From Bacillota bacterium (lineage in GTDB: Bacteria > Bacillota > Syntrophomonadia > Syntrophomonadales > DTU052): 35,817 bases of DNA. How positions within the stretch are numbered: the stretch's first letter is position 1; each line of letters opens with the position of its first letter. The stretch is from assembly GCA_029781825.1 (NCBI GenBank), contig JAKOVY010000078.1, positions 1 through 35,817 of the forward strand. The letters are read 5' to 3'. Made by a program: the position numbers and the translations under genes. Of this stretch, positions 23,546 to 33,436 are shown piece by piece. Below the pieces are notes generated by a model that saw only the letters and a list, made by a program, of their open reading frames with translations, had not been told where the DNA came from and did not search any database.

Positions 23546-24547
23546 TTAAAGATGCGACCCGAGGCAGAGTTCAAGGAGCTTGCAAAAGATAAGGGATATG
23601 AAAGCGGTCGAAGGTATGGTGATCAGCCAGGCGGTCACCAAGCGGCGGGCGGTTTCCCAGCGGACGGCCGCCATCTGTTTGGCACACCCCACCCCGATAA
23701 TCGAGGATGACACTACATGAGTGGTGCTTACCGGATAACCCAGTACCGAAGCGGTATAGATAACCATCGAAGAACTGAAATCAGCGGCAAAGCCGTTTAT
23801 CGGTTCAATACGAAATATCTTGCTGCCCAGGGTAGCGATTATCCGCCAACCGCCGGCCGCCGTACCCAGGCCCATGGCCGCGGCACAGGACAGCATAACC
23901 CAGAAAGGAACATGAAATGTTGAAATATAACCGGCACTAAGCAGTGCCATGGTGATTATCCCCATGGACTTTTGAGCATCATTGGATCCATGAGAAAAAG
24001 ACATCATGCAGGCCGACAGCACCTGAAGGCGGCGAAAAATCTTGTTCATCCGATTCTGCGAGGCCCCGTAGAAAACCCGGGATAGAACCGTCATAACCAG
24101 TGCACCGACCATGAGCCCCACCACAGTTGAGGCGATCAAGAAGAAAATAATTACACCCAGTCCCGGCCAATTAACACTGTCAACCCCGAACACCGCCACC
24201 GAAGCCCCGGTTAATCCGCCAATAAGCGCGTGGGACGAACTGCTGGGTATACCGAAAAACCAGGTAAAAAGATTCCAGGAAATGGCTCCTACCAGAGCCA
24301 GGATCAGCACCTTCTCGTCAACCATCCCCGGTTTGATTATGCTGCTGCCAATAGTCTTGGCAACGGCGGTTCCGCTCAAGGCCCCCAGAAAATTCAAGCC
24401 GGCGGCAAGAATAATCGCACTGCGCGGTGACAGTGCCCTGGTGGTCACCGAGGTAGCAATGGCATTGGCGGTATCGTGAAATCCATTAACATAATCAAAG
24501 ACCAGCGCCAGGATGACCACTAAGACTAAAAGCAAGAGCTCAAACAT
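23546..24547 (-). CDS. pit: PiT-family inorganic phosphate permease
   Basis: A 333-residue membrane transporter with about ten helices and the duplicated PiT signatures: GFHDTANAIATSVTTRAL near residue 25 and SFSHGSNDAQKSMGIITMAL near residue 190. It imports phosphate with H+ or Na+. The usual PhoU-like (DUF47) partner is not adjacent. The start is uncertain: ATG 24547 is 12 bases after GGAG, TTG 24556 is three bases after it. It is preceded by a long structured leader with a terminator, so expression may be controlled by attenuation. Confidence 0.92.
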   Translation of the reverse strand: MFELLLLVLVVILALVFDYVNGFHDTANAIATSVTTRALSPRSAIILAAGLNFLGALSGTAVAKTIGSSIIKPGMVDEKVLILALVGAISWNLFTWFFGIPSSSSHALIGGLTGASVAVFGVDSVNWPGLGVIIFFLIASTVVGLMVGALVMTVLSRVFYGASQNRMNKIFRRLQVLSACMMSFSHGSNDAQKSMGIITMALLSAGYISTFHVPFWVMLSCAAAMGLGTAAGGWRIIATLGSKIFRIEPINGFAADFSSSMVIYTASVLGYPVSTTHVVSSSIIGVGCAKQMAAVRWETARRLVTAWLITIPSTAFISLIFCKLLELCLGSHL

Positions 24548-25103
24548 CTTTAACAATAACTCCTTTACCCCCGACCGGTTATCAATTCCGTTCGTTGTAA
24601 TTAAGACGTTTATTGCCTCGTTGGGTCGGGCACCTGGTGAAGGTGCCGAATGGACGTTATCGCCAAAAAAGAAAGAGCGATTCCCTGCGTTAACTTGAAT
24701 CGCTCATTTCGCCGTTTGCTATTTGGTTGTGGTAATATTTGACCGTTACTCCGCAAATCCACGCGGATAACCATCTATCTGCGGCGGCCAATGCCTCCGC
24801 TGCTGCAGATCGCTGCCGCCGGTTACTACTCTTTAGGCAGTATAGCATCTTCGATAATACCTCATCATCCGGTACCCTTTTTTATTGAGCGGCGCCCTCT
24901 TCGGTGACGGGCATCTGCGGTCCAATTACCTTCAATACATCTGTCGGTACCGGTCCACTCTTGACGGCATCCAGGATAACCCCTGCCAGGGTTATCCTGA
25001 TAGAAATCTCTGTCACATACTACGTTTAAAGCCTGATTAAAATACTCAAAAAGCTTTACCCCGAGACCCCCCCAAACACCAAACCGGGTCCCAGGACATT
25101 GTA
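24548..25103 (-). ncRNA. Candidate structured leader RNA upstream of the PiT gene
   Basis: About 550 bases with no supported gene. Reading the minus strand: an extended -10 (TGCTACAAT, 25098-25106); a perfect 10-bp hairpin (24973-24998); GGCGGC (24815-24820) and ATCTGC (24805-24810) that pair with GCCGCC (24783-24788) and GCAGAT (24777-24782) in a mutually exclusive manner; a hairpin GTTATCCGC / GCGGAGTAAC (24745-24771); an intrinsic terminator (24665-24705); and a 7-bp hairpin (24629-24647) shortly before the permease. No known riboswitch consensus was recognised. It could also be a free small RNA. Confidence 0.4.
24665..24705 (-). terminator. Intrinsic terminator in the PiT leader
   Basis: GAGCGATTC (minus strand, 24697-24705) and GAATCGCTC (24675-24683) form a 9-bp perfect stem with a 13-nt loop followed by TTTCTTTTTT. 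It lies 118 bases upstream of the permease start and 440 bases after folC. Confidence 0.85.
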
Positions 25104-25147
25104 GCACAGCTCTTCCCCCATTTGTGTTAAGTTAGTGTTAACTCATG

Positions 25148-26404
25148 CTAAGTTTGGGTTAAGAAACGGCGGGCTCGGTCAAGAGTCATGAAAGAACCGG
25201 TAATCAGAATGTATTCCTGGTCCCGGACCTCCTCCAGGGCCTTCCGGACTCCGTATTCAATCTCTTCGGCCAGGAATACCTGCGGGAAAATACGGTCGGC
25301 TTCTTCGTATCTCAGCATCCAATTGCGGGCTCGATCCCCCTCGGGCCGCGTAAGGATGCACAAACGCGTATTAGCGGCCAGACTTTTAAATATAGCGGGG
25401 CCGTCTTTGTCATCGAGAATGCCTATTACCAGGACCCGGCTGCGGTCGGGGTAAATTTCCGCCAATGCCCGAGCCAGAGCCTGCGCTCCGTGCTGGTTGT
25501 GAGCCGCATCCAGGATTATTTCCGGATGCCGCCTGACCCTTTCCATTCTCCCCGGCCATCTGACTGCCGACAACGATTCTCCCAGGTCCTTATTGACGGG
25601 GAAACCGCGCTCGGCGAGTTCATCAAGGATGGCAAGGGCGGTCGCCAGGTTGTCCAACTGGTAGCTCCCGGGCAGGGAAAAACAAACCTCACCGGCCGAG
25701 AACCTCCGGGTGTTGATATCCAGGATAAATCCCGCCATGCCCCGGTTTTTTACCCGGGCAAACCGGACATGGTTTCCGGCCAAACGAAGGCTTGCTCCCT
25801 TGCTCCGGCATTCAGCTTCCAGGATTTTGAGCACTACAGGATCGTTATCCCCATAAATCATGGGGACACCCGGTTTAATTATGCCGGCTTTGTTGCAAGC
25901 AACATCCTCTATCCCCGGTCCCAGGTACTGGAGATGATCGAGGCCCACATTGGTGATGGCGGTGACCAGTGGTTGCACAACATTGGTTGCATCGTAGATC
26001 CCCCCCATACCCGTTTCGATGAGGGCAATATCCACCCTCTGCTGTTCGAAATATGCAAAAGCCAGGGCGGTCAGGATCTCAAACTCGGTGGGCGTGCCAA
26101 AACCGAGACGCTCACATTCCGGTATCGCCGGTTTTAACTGATTGATCAGGTCCCACAGGTCTTCACCGCTGATCAAATCATGATTGATCCGGATGCGTTC
26201 GCAGTATGAGTGCAGGTGGGGAGAAGTAAAAACCCCCACCCGGTAACCCTCCGTACTCAAGACCTGGTTGAGGATGGCAACCACCGATCCTTTACCATTG
26301 GTCCCGGCTACATGGAGCGTGGCATACTGCTGGTGGGGATTTCCGAGATAGGCCAGCAGGGTCTCTATCCTCTGAAGACCGGGCTTGATGCCGAAGCGAG
26401 TCAA
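25148..26404 (-). CDS. folC: Folylpolyglutamate synthase / dihydrofolate synthase
   Basis: A Mur-ligase family enzyme that adds glutamate to folates (and often makes dihydrofolate). Seen: LHVAGTNGKGSVVAILNQVL (P-loop), FTSPHLHSYCERIRIN, ETGMGGIYDATNVV and ILDAAHNQHGAQALARAL. The TTG at 26404 is the first canonical start codon, giving 418 residues, but the same frame is open upstream and encodes [10 protein letters not shown] directly before LTRFGIKPGL, which looks like conserved family N-terminus; the true start may therefore be an unusual codon inside the end of valS. Follows valS by 17 bases on this reading, so coupling is likely. Confidence 0.93.
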   Translation of the reverse strand: MTRFGIKPGLQRIETLLAYLGNPHQQYATLHVAGTNGKGSVVAILNQVLSTEGYRVGVFTSPHLHSYCERIRINHDLISGEDLWDLINQLKPAIPECERLGFGTPTEFEILTALAFAYFEQQRVDIALIETGMGGIYDATNVVQPLVTAITNVGLDHLQYLGPGIEDVACNKAGIIKPGVPMIYGDNDPVVLKILEAECRSKGASLRLAGNHVRFARVKNRGMAGFILDINTRRFSAGEVCFSLPGSYQLDNLATALAILDELAERGFPVNKDLGESLSAVRWPGRMERVRRHPEIILDAAHNQHGAQALARALAEIYPDRSRVLVIGILDDKDGPAIFKSLAANTRLCILTRPEGDRARNWMLRYEEADRIFPQVFLAEEIEYGVRKALEEVRDQEYILITGSFMTLDRARRFLTQT

Positions 26405-26421
26405 AGCCTTGAAATAGTTTT

Positions 26422-29067
26422 CTATCCGTTCAAGGTTTGGAGACGTTTTAAAATGCCCTCCCTCTTCTCCAGGTTTTCCTTCTGGCGCGTTCTCTCCTTC
26501 TCAACCACTTCCGGCGGCGCTTTGCTTATGAACCCCTGATTGTTCAGCTTGCTTTCGAGCCGTTTTATGTCCTGTTCGGTGGCTTGCAGTTCCTTCCTGA
26601 GTCGTGCTATCTCCTTCTCGACATCGATTACCCCTTCCACGGGCACCAGGATCTCAATGTCCACCAGGTAGGCGGAAAGGGCTTGAAGCGGTCTTGTATC
26701 CTGGGAATCGGAGACGGTTATTTCCCTGAGATTGGCCATGTTTTCGGCATAGCCCCGGTTCTTGATTATTTTGGCTGCCTTTTCCCTGTCCGCAGTCACG
26801 ATCTGAACCGGGATCTTCATTCCCGGAGGTATGTTGAATTCGTTCCTTATATTTCTGATGGCCCGGATAACCTGAATCAGCAGGCGCATATCTTCCTCCG
26901 CCTGCGGTTGGTAGAACCTCTCATTGTCCGGCCAGGGCTCTATCATTATGCTTTCCGTCGCTTCCGGCAGGTGCTGGAAAATCTCCTCGGTTATAAAGGG
27001 CATAAACGGGTGCAGCATTTTCAGTGTGTCCTTCAGGACCAAAACCAGAATGTTCTGCGCAACCTTGCGCTCCCGAGGCTTTTCGGGCCGGTACAAACGG
27101 GACTTGGCCAGCTCAACGTACCAGTCGCAGAAGTCATCCCAGATAAAATCGTACAGGGTGCGTGCGGCTTCCCCGATCTCATACTGTTCCAGGAACCTGG
27201 TTACCTCGCGGTTGGTGACACATAAACGATGCAGTATCCATCTGTCGGCGAGTTCGAAATCACTGTCCAGCAGCTCGATTCGCTCGTAGTCATCCACATT
27301 CATGATCACAAACCGGCTGGCATTCCATACCTTGTTGGCAAAGTTTCGTGTGTTCTCCACCTTGTCCATATAGAAACGCACATCATTACCGGGGGTAGTC
27401 CCGGTTATCAGAGAAAAGCGCAGGGTATCGGCTCCGTACTGTTCAATAACCTCAATGGGGTCGATGCCGTTCCCCAGGCTCTTGCTCATCTTGCGCCCCT
27501 GTGCGTCGAGAATCAAGCCGTGAATCATCACATCATAAAAGGGAACCTCTTTCATGAACTCCAAACCGGAGAAAATCATGCGTGCGACCCAAAAGAATAT
27601 GATGTCACGGCCGGTAACCAAAACCGATGTTGGGTAGAACCTCGCCAGATCGCGGGTATCCTCAGGCCAGCCCATGGTGGAGAACGGCCATAAAGCCGAA
27701 CTAAACCAGGTGTCAAGCACATCCGGGTCCTGAGTCAGAGCCGAGGAATTGCAATGCGGACAGACCTCGGGGTCTTCCCGGCTGCAGAGCATCTCCCCGC
27801 ATTCACAGTACCAAACCGGAATCCGGTGTCCCCACCACAGCTGCCGGGAAATGCACCAATCCCGGATGTTCTCCAGCCAATTGATATATATCTTGGTGAA
27901 CCGGCCGGGTACAAAAACGGTGTCTCCTTCCAGAACCCGCTCGATAGCCGGTTCGGCCAGGGGTTTCATCTTCACAAACCACTGTTTGCTGATCATGGGT
28001 TCAATGACCGTGTTACACCGGTAACAGTGTCCGACCGCGTGGGAGTGGTTCTCAACCTTCAACAGGTATCCCTGCTCCCTTAGGTCCTCCACAATCCGGC
28101 GCCGGCACTCGTAGCGGTCCAGGCCCCGGTAAGGACCGGCCTCGTCACTCATGGTGCCGTCCGGATTGATGACTACAACCGGTGGCAGATTATGGCGCAT
28201 GCTCATCTCAAAATCGTTGGGATCATGAGCCGGGGTTACTTTTAGCGCACCGGTTCCGAACTCCACATCCACATAGTCATCGGCGATCACGGGTATCACC
28301 CGTCCCAGGATAGGAAGGACCACGTTTTTCCCTATATGCTCGCGATAGCGTTCGTCGGCAGGATTAACCGCAACCCCGGTATCCCCCAGCATGGTTTCCG
28401 GGCGGGTTGTTGCTACCGTAAGATAACCCTCTCCGTCCTGGAACGGATACTTTATGTAGTAAAGGTTCCCCTCGGATTCAATGTGTTCAACCTCAATATC
28501 GCTGATGGTCGTATGGCAGCGGGGGCACCAGTTGATGATATAGTCTCCCCGGTAAATAAGCCCTTTCTCGAAAAGCCTGACGAAAACCTCACGCACCGCC
28601 CGGGAACACCCCTCATCCATGGTAAACCGCTCCCGGCTCCAGTCGCATGAAGCGCCCAGCATCTTGAGCTGGTTGGTTATGGTGCTGCCATAGAGGTTCT
28701 TCCATTCCCATACCTTTTCCAGGAAGGCTTCCCGGCCCAGGTCGTGACGGGAGATACCCTGTTGTGCCAAGCTCTCCTCAACCCTGGCTTGGGTTGCAAT
28801 ACCGGCGTGGTCGGTACCGGGCAGCCACAAAACACTGTAACCCTGCATACGGCGCCACCTGATCAGAATATCCTGCAGGGTATTGTTCAGGGCATGTCCC
28901 AGATGCAGCGAACCGGTTACATTGGGAGGTGGCATAACGATTGAGAAGGGTTCGCGGGTAAGTTCCTCCGCCGGGGCAAAGTAACCCTTTTCAAGCCAAT
29001 AGTCATACCATCTCTTTTCCACTGTCTTGGGGTTGTACGTTTTGGGCAGGTTGTTCAGGTCATCCAA
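26422..29067 (-). CDS. valS: Valyl-tRNA synthetase
   Basis: An 881-residue class Ia synthetase, normal length. Seen: the HIGH-type motif [15 protein letters not shown] (HLGH at 55-58), the editing domain ([17 protein letters not shown]), the KMSKS loop [10 protein letters not shown] near residue 525, a zinc-like [19 protein letters not shown] insertion, the anticodon-binding domain, and a C-terminal coiled coil ([23 protein letters not shown]) that holds tRNA. It charges tRNA-Val and edits threonine. The TTG start at 29067 follows GGAGGG with good spacing. I saw no T-box leader upstream, which is notable because many Firmicute valS genes have one. Confidence 0.97.
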   Translation of the reverse strand: MDDLNNLPKTYNPKTVEKRWYDYWLEKGYFAPAEELTREPFSIVMPPPNVTGSLHLGHALNNTLQDILIRWRRMQGYSVLWLPGTDHAGIATQARVEESLAQQGISRHDLGREAFLEKVWEWKNLYGSTITNQLKMLGASCDWSRERFTMDEGCSRAVREVFVRLFEKGLIYRGDYIINWCPRCHTTISDIEVEHIESEGNLYYIKYPFQDGEGYLTVATTRPETMLGDTGVAVNPADERYREHIGKNVVLPILGRVIPVIADDYVDVEFGTGALKVTPAHDPNDFEMSMRHNLPPVVVINPDGTMSDEAGPYRGLDRYECRRRIVEDLREQGYLLKVENHSHAVGHCYRCNTVIEPMISKQWFVKMKPLAEPAIERVLEGDTVFVPGRFTKIYINWLENIRDWCISRQLWWGHRIPVWYCECGEMLCSREDPEVCPHCNSSALTQDPDVLDTWFSSALWPFSTMGWPEDTRDLARFYPTSVLVTGRDIIFFWVARMIFSGLEFMKEVPFYDVMIHGLILDAQGRKMSKSLGNGIDPIEVIEQYGADTLRFSLITGTTPGNDVRFYMDKVENTRNFANKVWNASRFVIMNVDDYERIELLDSDFELADRWILHRLCVTNREVTRFLEQYEIGEAARTLYDFIWDDFCDWYVELAKSRLYRPEKPRERKVAQNILVLVLKDTLKMLHPFMPFITEEIFQHLPEATESIMIEPWPDNERFYQPQAEEDMRLLIQVIRAIRNIRNEFNIPPGMKIPVQIVTADREKAAKIIKNRGYAENMANLREITVSDSQDTRPLQALSAYLVDIEILVPVEGVIDVEKEIARLRKELQATEQDIKRLESKLNNQGFISKAPPEVVEKERTRQKENLEKREGILKRLQTLNG

Positions 29068-29421
29068 AGTAATACCCTCCTCATCAGGTGTAGAAAGACT
29101 ACATATAACATTTTATCAGACTCGATTGGACTATTCAGCTAGAGGATAACGTTTATGGTTTATGCCGAAGCTCAAATCCCCGGTGCTATCCACCGGCTCC
29201 TTAGGTCACAAACGCTTTCCGCTTAATCCCACGTTATGCGTTAATCACATATCAAATGGGAAATCTAAAAACAAGCAACGGTTTATTTAAGCGGAGCTAA
29301 GGCGGCAATCTCAGCGTCCCCATAAACATCCAGGTAACTCCGTTCTTTTATTATAATCAAATAATCCTTCGAGGTTGCCGGAATATCCTCCGGACCATAA
29401 ACCAACAGTAGGAGCAGGAAG
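29068..29421. other. Divergent intergenic region between valS and the EamA gene
   Basis: About 350 bases carrying the promoters of two divergent genes. For valS the best candidate is TAAAAT near 29115 (minus strand) with a weak -35. For the EamA gene there is a perfect TATAAT at 29352-29357 (plus strand) without a good -35. A 6-bp hairpin CCGGTG / CACCGG is present near 29180-29200. No T-box motif (GGUACC-GCG type) and no terminator were seen. Confidence 0.4.
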
Positions 29422-30312
29422 ATGAAAAAAATGCCCATGCGCTGGAGAGCGGAAATATACCTGCTGCTGATCGCATTCGTCTGGGGCACGACCTTTATTC
29501 TGGTTAAAGGTGCTCTGGGGTTCATCGGTCCCTATACCTTCCTGGCCCTCAGGTTTATCCTGGCTTTCATCCTCCTGGCCTGTGTTTCCCATCAACATCT
29601 GTACCGGATCTCATGGCCTGAAATCAGGGCCGGCATGGCACTCGGCCTTTTTCTGATCGTCGGATTTGTTTTTCAAACGATCGGCCTTCAGTATACATCG
29701 GCTTCCAACACTGCCTTCATTACCGGATTGTCAGTAGTAATCGTTCCTATTATAATTTCCATTTATACTTCCAGTTTACCCTCCTGGGGTACAACCTGCG
29801 GTATCGTCCTGGCAACAACCGGCCTTTTTCTCCTCTCGGTAACCGATGCCTTTTACATCTCATATGGGGATATACTGGTTCTTGGTGCAGCCTTCGGATT
29901 TGCCTCTCATATAGTTGTAGTCGACCGCTTTTCCTATCGTTATAATACGGTGAACCTGGCGATAGTTCAGGTTTTGGTGGTGGGGTTGTTCTGCATGTTG
30001 GTCGCCGTAGCGCAGGAGCCATGGCCTCCGGTGATCAACGCCCCGGTAATCGAGGCCCTGGTAATAACTTCGGTGTTTGGCACCGCACTGGCCTTTCTGG
30101 TACAGAACACCCTGCAGAAATACACCACCCCCACCCGTACGGCGATCATCTTCATCACCGAGCCGATCTTTGGTGCCGCCTTCGCCCATTTCTGGGCGGG
30201 AGAGGTCCTCTCCTCCCGAGCCCTGCTCGGCTGTGCCCTTATTATCAGCGGCATGCTCCTGACCGAACTCGACTTCGCCAGGTTAAAGCTCACCCGGCTC
30301 CGCCAGACCTAG
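29422..30312 (+). CDS. EamA/DMT-family transporter
   Basis: A 296-residue membrane protein with ten predicted helices arranged as two EamA repeats (first repeat from LLIAFVWGTTFILVKGAL, second from GDILVLGAAFGFASHIVVV; the second ends ITEPIFGAAFAHFWAGEVLSSRALLGCALIISGMLLTEL). Drug/metabolite transporters export amino acids, nucleotides or drugs; the substrate cannot be predicted. It is the only complete plus-strand gene of the window, between valS and ysxC, and ends in a strong terminator. Ribosome site AGGAG at normal distance. Confidence 0.9.
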   Translation: MKKMPMRWRAEIYLLLIAFVWGTTFILVKGALGFIGPYTFLALRFILAFILLACVSHQHLYRISWPEIRAGMALGLFLIVGFVFQTIGLQYTSASNTAFITGLSVVIVPIIISIYTSSLPSWGTTCGIVLATTGLFLLSVTDAFYISYGDILVLGAAFGFASHIVVVDRFSYRYNTVNLAIVQVLVVGLFCMLVAVAQEPWPPVINAPVIEALVITSVFGTALAFLVQNTLQKYTTPTRTAIIFITEPIFGAAFAHFWAGEVLSSRALLGCALIISGMLLTELDFARLKLTRLRQT

Positions 30313-30319
30313 AAAGTAT

Positions 30320-30356
30320 CAAGGGGACGGTTTGTTGAACCGTCCCCTTGTTTCTT
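30320..30356. terminator. Strong, probably bidirectional terminator between EamA and ysxC
   Basis: CAAGGGGACGGTT (30320-30332) and AACCGTCCCCTTG (30338-30350) form a 13-bp perfect stem with a 5-nt loop, followed on the plus strand by TTTCTT. It separates the convergent EamA and ysxC genes; the minus-strand U tract is poor. Confidence 0.75.
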
Positions 30357-30358
30357 AT

Positions 30359-30937
30359 CTATTCCAACCACAATGACAGAGCATCGGTCAGCTCGGTTAA
30401 ACCTTCACCGGTGACTGCAGAAAAGGGTATCGCCGGGTTGGTTAGTCCCAGCCCGGCGTTTACGGCCTTCAAGTGCTGCATTCTCCTGCCCCGGGAGATC
30501 TTGTCCAGCTTGGTCGCCACCACCAGCGCCGGGATTCCCAGTGAACGGATCCAGTCCTGCATCACCAGATCGCTCTCCATGGGCGGGTGGCGAATATCCA
30601 CCAGGTGTACCAGGCCCCGGAGGGTTGGCCTGCCGGTCAGATAGCCCTCGATCAACCTGTTCCACGACGCTTTTTCCTTTTTGGAAACCTGGGCGTAACC
30701 GTAGCCGGGGAGATCTACCAGGTACCAAGCTTCGTTGACGAGATAAAAATTGATGCTCTGTGTTTTCCCGGGAGTGGAACTGGTACGGGCCAGTCCTTTT
30801 CTCCCGGTCAAACAATTGATGAGCGAAGACTTTCCCACATTGGACCTGCCTACCATGGCTATCTCCGGCAGGGCAGGTTTGGGCAGCTGTGTGCTGTTGA
30901 ATACGGATGCTTTAAGAACCGCTGTTTTGATTTGCAT
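30359..30937 (-). CDS. ysxC: Ribosome biogenesis GTPase YsxC/EngB
   Basis: A 192-residue TRAFAC GTPase, standard length. Seen: G1 [11 protein letters not shown] (about 30-40), G3 DLPGYGYA, G4 TKLD, G5-like SAVTGEG. It assists late assembly of the 50S subunit. The start lies 26 bases inside the end of lonA, so translation is coupled; lonA-ysxC is a conserved Firmicute pair. Near the 3' end it meets the shared terminator with EamA. Confidence 0.96.
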   Translation of the reverse strand: MQIKTAVLKASVFNSTQLPKPALPEIAMVGRSNVGKSSLINCLTGRKGLARTSSTPGKTQSINFYLVNEAWYLVDLPGYGYAQVSKKEKASWNRLIEGYLTGRPTLRGLVHLVDIRHPPMESDLVMQDWIRSLGIPALVVATKLDKISRGRRMQHLKAVNAGLGLTNPAIPFSAVTGEGLTELTDALSLWLE

Positions 30938-33272
30938 GGTTTTCTTTTACGAAAGCATGCTCCAGGACCTGGTCCATGTGGTCCACCAGAACAAACTCGA
31001 TCTTGCGCTTTACGTTCTGCGGCACCTCTTCCAGATCCTTTTGGTTCTCGGACGGGAGTATTACGGTCTTGATCCCCGCTCGGTGAGCCGCCAGGACCTT
31101 TTCCTTTATTCCTCCCACCGGAAGCACTCGTCCGCGCAGAGTTATCTCGCCGGTCATGGCCACGTCATTGCGAACCGGTCGGTTGGCGAACGCCGAGGCC
31201 AGAGCGGTGGCAATAGTAATCCCGGCTGACGGACCGTCTTTGGGTATGGCTCCCTCGGGAACGTGAAGGTGAATGTCTATTTTTTCATGAGCATCCGGTT
31301 CTATGCTCAGGTAATCCTGGCGTGACCTGATGTAAGACAGTCCCGCCTGGGCTGATTCCTTCATCACGTCTCCCAACTGACCGGTCAGGATCAGCCTGCC
31401 TTTGCCCTGCATCAAAGCAACTTCCACCGACAGGATATCTCCTCCGGACTCGGTCCAGGCCAATCCAGTCGACAACCCTACCTGGCTCTCCTTCTCCGCC
31501 GTTCCGTAGCGATAACGCGGCGGCCCCAGGAAAGTGGCCAGATTATTCTTTCCTACCTTTACGGATTTGTTGCGATCCTTGACCACTTCACGGGCTGTTT
31601 TCCGGCAGATTGTAGCGATCTCCCGCTCCAGATTTCTGACTCCGGCTTCTCGGGTGTACTCCCGGATTATTCTTCTGACTGCGCCTTCCGATATCGATAA
31701 ATTTTGAGGTCTCAATCCATGCTCTTTGAGCTGTTTTGGAAAGAGGAAGTCAAGAGCGATATGGACTTTCTCCTCCTCGGTGTACCCGCTTAAGTTGATA
31801 ACCTCCATCCTGTCCAGGAGTGGTTTGGGTATATTGTGCGCTGAGTTCGCGGTGGTAATAAACATCACCTTGGACAAGTCGAAAGGAACCTCCACATAGT
31901 GATCGCTGAACATATAGTTCTGTTCCGGATCCAGTACCTCCAGCAGAGCAGACGACGGATCACCCCTGAAATCGGACGTCATCTTGTCTATCTCATCCAG
32001 CAGAAAGACCGGATTCTTTGAACCCGCCTGCTTCATACCTTGCAGTATCCGGCCGGGCATAGAACCGACATACGTGCGCCGGTGCCCGCGTATTTCAGCT
32101 TCATCCCGGATGCCGCCCAGCGATATCCGTACGAACTTGCGGTTAAGGGCTCGAGCCACCGATTTGCCCAGACTGGTTTTCCCCACTCCAGGCGGTCCCA
32201 CGAAACAGAGTATCGGCCCTTTCATCTTTTTGGCCAGTTTTCTGATAGCCAGGTATTCAAGGATACGCTCTTTTGGTTTTTCCAACCCGTAGTGATCCTC
32301 GTTCAAGATCTTTTCCGCCACCGAAAGGTCAAGGCGGTCCTTGGTCTCATGACTCCAGGGAAGTGACAGGATCCAGTCCAGGTAGTTGCGAACAACCACG
32401 GCTTCCGCCACCATCGGCGGCATCTTTTCCAGCCTCTCCACTTCTTTTAAAGCCTTCTCTTCTACCTCTTGCGGCAGGTTGATCTGGGCGATCTTCTCCC
32501 TCAGTTCCTCAACCTCGCCTGCACGGTCGTCCTTGTCTCCCAGTTCTTTCTGGATCGCCTTCATCTGCTCCCGCAGGTAATACTCTTTCTGGGTCTTTTC
32601 CATGGCCTTGCGGACCCGGATATTGATCTTCCTCTCCAGCTCCAGCACTTCCATTTCCTTGCCCAGAAGTTCACAGAGGAGCTCCAGCCTCCGCTTTACA
32701 TTTATCGCTTCCAGAATGGCCTGTTTTTCGTGAATTCTCAGTGACAGGTGTGAACCGATAACATCTGCCAACCTTCCCGGTTCCGTAATAGAAACCACGG
32801 AAACCACCGTTTCGGGTGGGATCTTTTTGCTCATGCGCACATACTGTTCGAACTGATATATCAGAGTCCGGGTCAGGGCCTCGATCTCTGAATTCTTCTG
32901 CACCGGATCTTCCCATATCTCTCTTACCCGTACCCGGAAGAGGAAATCGTTTTCCAGGTACGTTTCGATCTTGGCGCGGCGCAGCCCTTCCACCAGGACC
33001 CTCATGGTCCCACCCGGCATTTTCAAAACCTGCTTGATTTCAGCTATAGTTCCTATTTCATATATATCCTGCTCTCCGGGATCATCGGTCTGAGCCTCTT
33101 TCTGTGTCGCCAGGAACAATTCCTTATCGGTTATCATAGCTTCTTCAATAGCATTGATCGATTTCTCCCGCCCTACATCAAGGTGAATTACCATGTAGGG
33201 AAAGACCAGAAGTCCTCTAAGCGGTAGGAGAGGAATATCTCTAACTTGTTCGGTTATTTGATTGCTTAACAT
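30912..33272 (-). CDS. lonA: ATP-dependent protease LonA
   Basis: A 786-residue cytoplasmic Lon protease, standard length. Domains: LAN substrate-binding N-domain ([20 protein letters not shown], about 15-200), coiled coil, AAA+ module with Walker [16 protein letters not shown] and Walker [10 protein letters not shown], and a C-terminal Ser-Lys protease (catalytic Ser in [12 protein letters not shown], Lys in [14 protein letters not shown]). It degrades misfolded and regulatory proteins. ATG behind GGAGGTG with eight bases. A clear promoter and the upstream lonB terminator show that it starts its own transcript with ysxC. No CIRCE or CtsR site was seen. Confidence 0.97.
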   Translation of the reverse strand: MLSNQITEQVRDIPLLPLRGLLVFPYMVIHLDVGREKSINAIEEAMITDKELFLATQKEAQTDDPGEQDIYEIGTIAEIKQVLKMPGGTMRVLVEGLRRAKIETYLENDFLFRVRVREIWEDPVQKNSEIEALTRTLIYQFEQYVRMSKKIPPETVVSVVSITEPGRLADVIGSHLSLRIHEKQAILEAINVKRRLELLCELLGKEMEVLELERKINIRVRKAMEKTQKEYYLREQMKAIQKELGDKDDRAGEVEELREKIAQINLPQEVEEKALKEVERLEKMPPMVAEAVVVRNYLDWILSLPWSHETKDRLDLSVAEKILNEDHYGLEKPKERILEYLAIRKLAKKMKGPILCFVGPPGVGKTSLGKSVARALNRKFVRISLGGIRDEAEIRGHRRTYVGSMPGRILQGMKQAGSKNPVFLLDEIDKMTSDFRGDPSSALLEVLDPEQNYMFSDHYVEVPFDLSKVMFITTANSAHNIPKPLLDRMEVINLSGYTEEEKVHIALDFLFPKQLKEHGLRPQNLSISEGAVRRIIREYTREAGVRNLEREIATICRKTAREVVKDRNKSVKVGKNNLATFLGPPRYRYGTAEKESQVGLSTGLAWTESGGDILSVEVALMQGKGRLILTGQLGDVMKESAQAGLSYIRSRQDYLSIEPDAHEKIDIHLHVPEGAIPKDGPSAGITIATALASAFANRPVRNDVAMTGEITLRGRVLPVGGIKEKVLAAHRAGIKTVILPSENQKDLEEVPQNVKRKIEFVLVDHMDQVLEHAFVKENHANQNSGS

Positions 33273-33307
33273 TGTTACAACACCTCCACCGTTTCAGGCG
33301 CAAGTAT

Positions 33308-33336
33308 ATTCTACTATATGTGGTAGGGGGTCGCAA
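33308..33336 (-). promoter_or_regulatory. Sigma-A-type promoter of lonA-ysxC
   Basis: Minus strand: TTGCGA (33331-33336, 4/6), 17-bp spacer, TAGAAT (33308-33313, 5/6). The predicted start near 33301 gives a leader of about 30 nt containing GGAGGTG. Confidence 0.65.
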
Positions 33337-33340
33337 CTCG

Positions 33341-33372
33341 ACAAAATAAGGGCAGAATAGTAAGTCTGCCCT
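33341..33372 (-). terminator. Intrinsic terminator of lonB
   Basis: AGGGCAGA (33349-33356) and TCTGCCCT (33365-33372) form an 8-bp stem; the minus strand continues TATTTTGT. It lies 65 bases after the lonB stop, just upstream of the lonA promoter. Confidence 0.7.
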
Positions 33373-33436
33373 TTTTCCGTTCGTAAACGCTGTGTTATTC
33401 CTTTATCTGCCAGAAAGGTTCGCAGGAACTCTCATC

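Noticed and set aside
24777-24820. H-type pseudoknot formed by GGCGGC/GCCGCC and ATCTGC/GCAGAT
   Set aside because: The 3' strands are contiguous, leaving no linker to span a 6-bp helix, so alternative pairing is more plausible than a pseudoknot.
24865-25107. 80-codon minus-strand frame between folC and the PiT gene
   Set aside because: Low-complexity, Gly/Arg-rich translation with no ribosome site; it overlaps the structured leader.
29068-29282. T-box leader expected upstream of valS
   Set aside because: No T-box core sequence, no terminator and no Stem I-like structure could be found.
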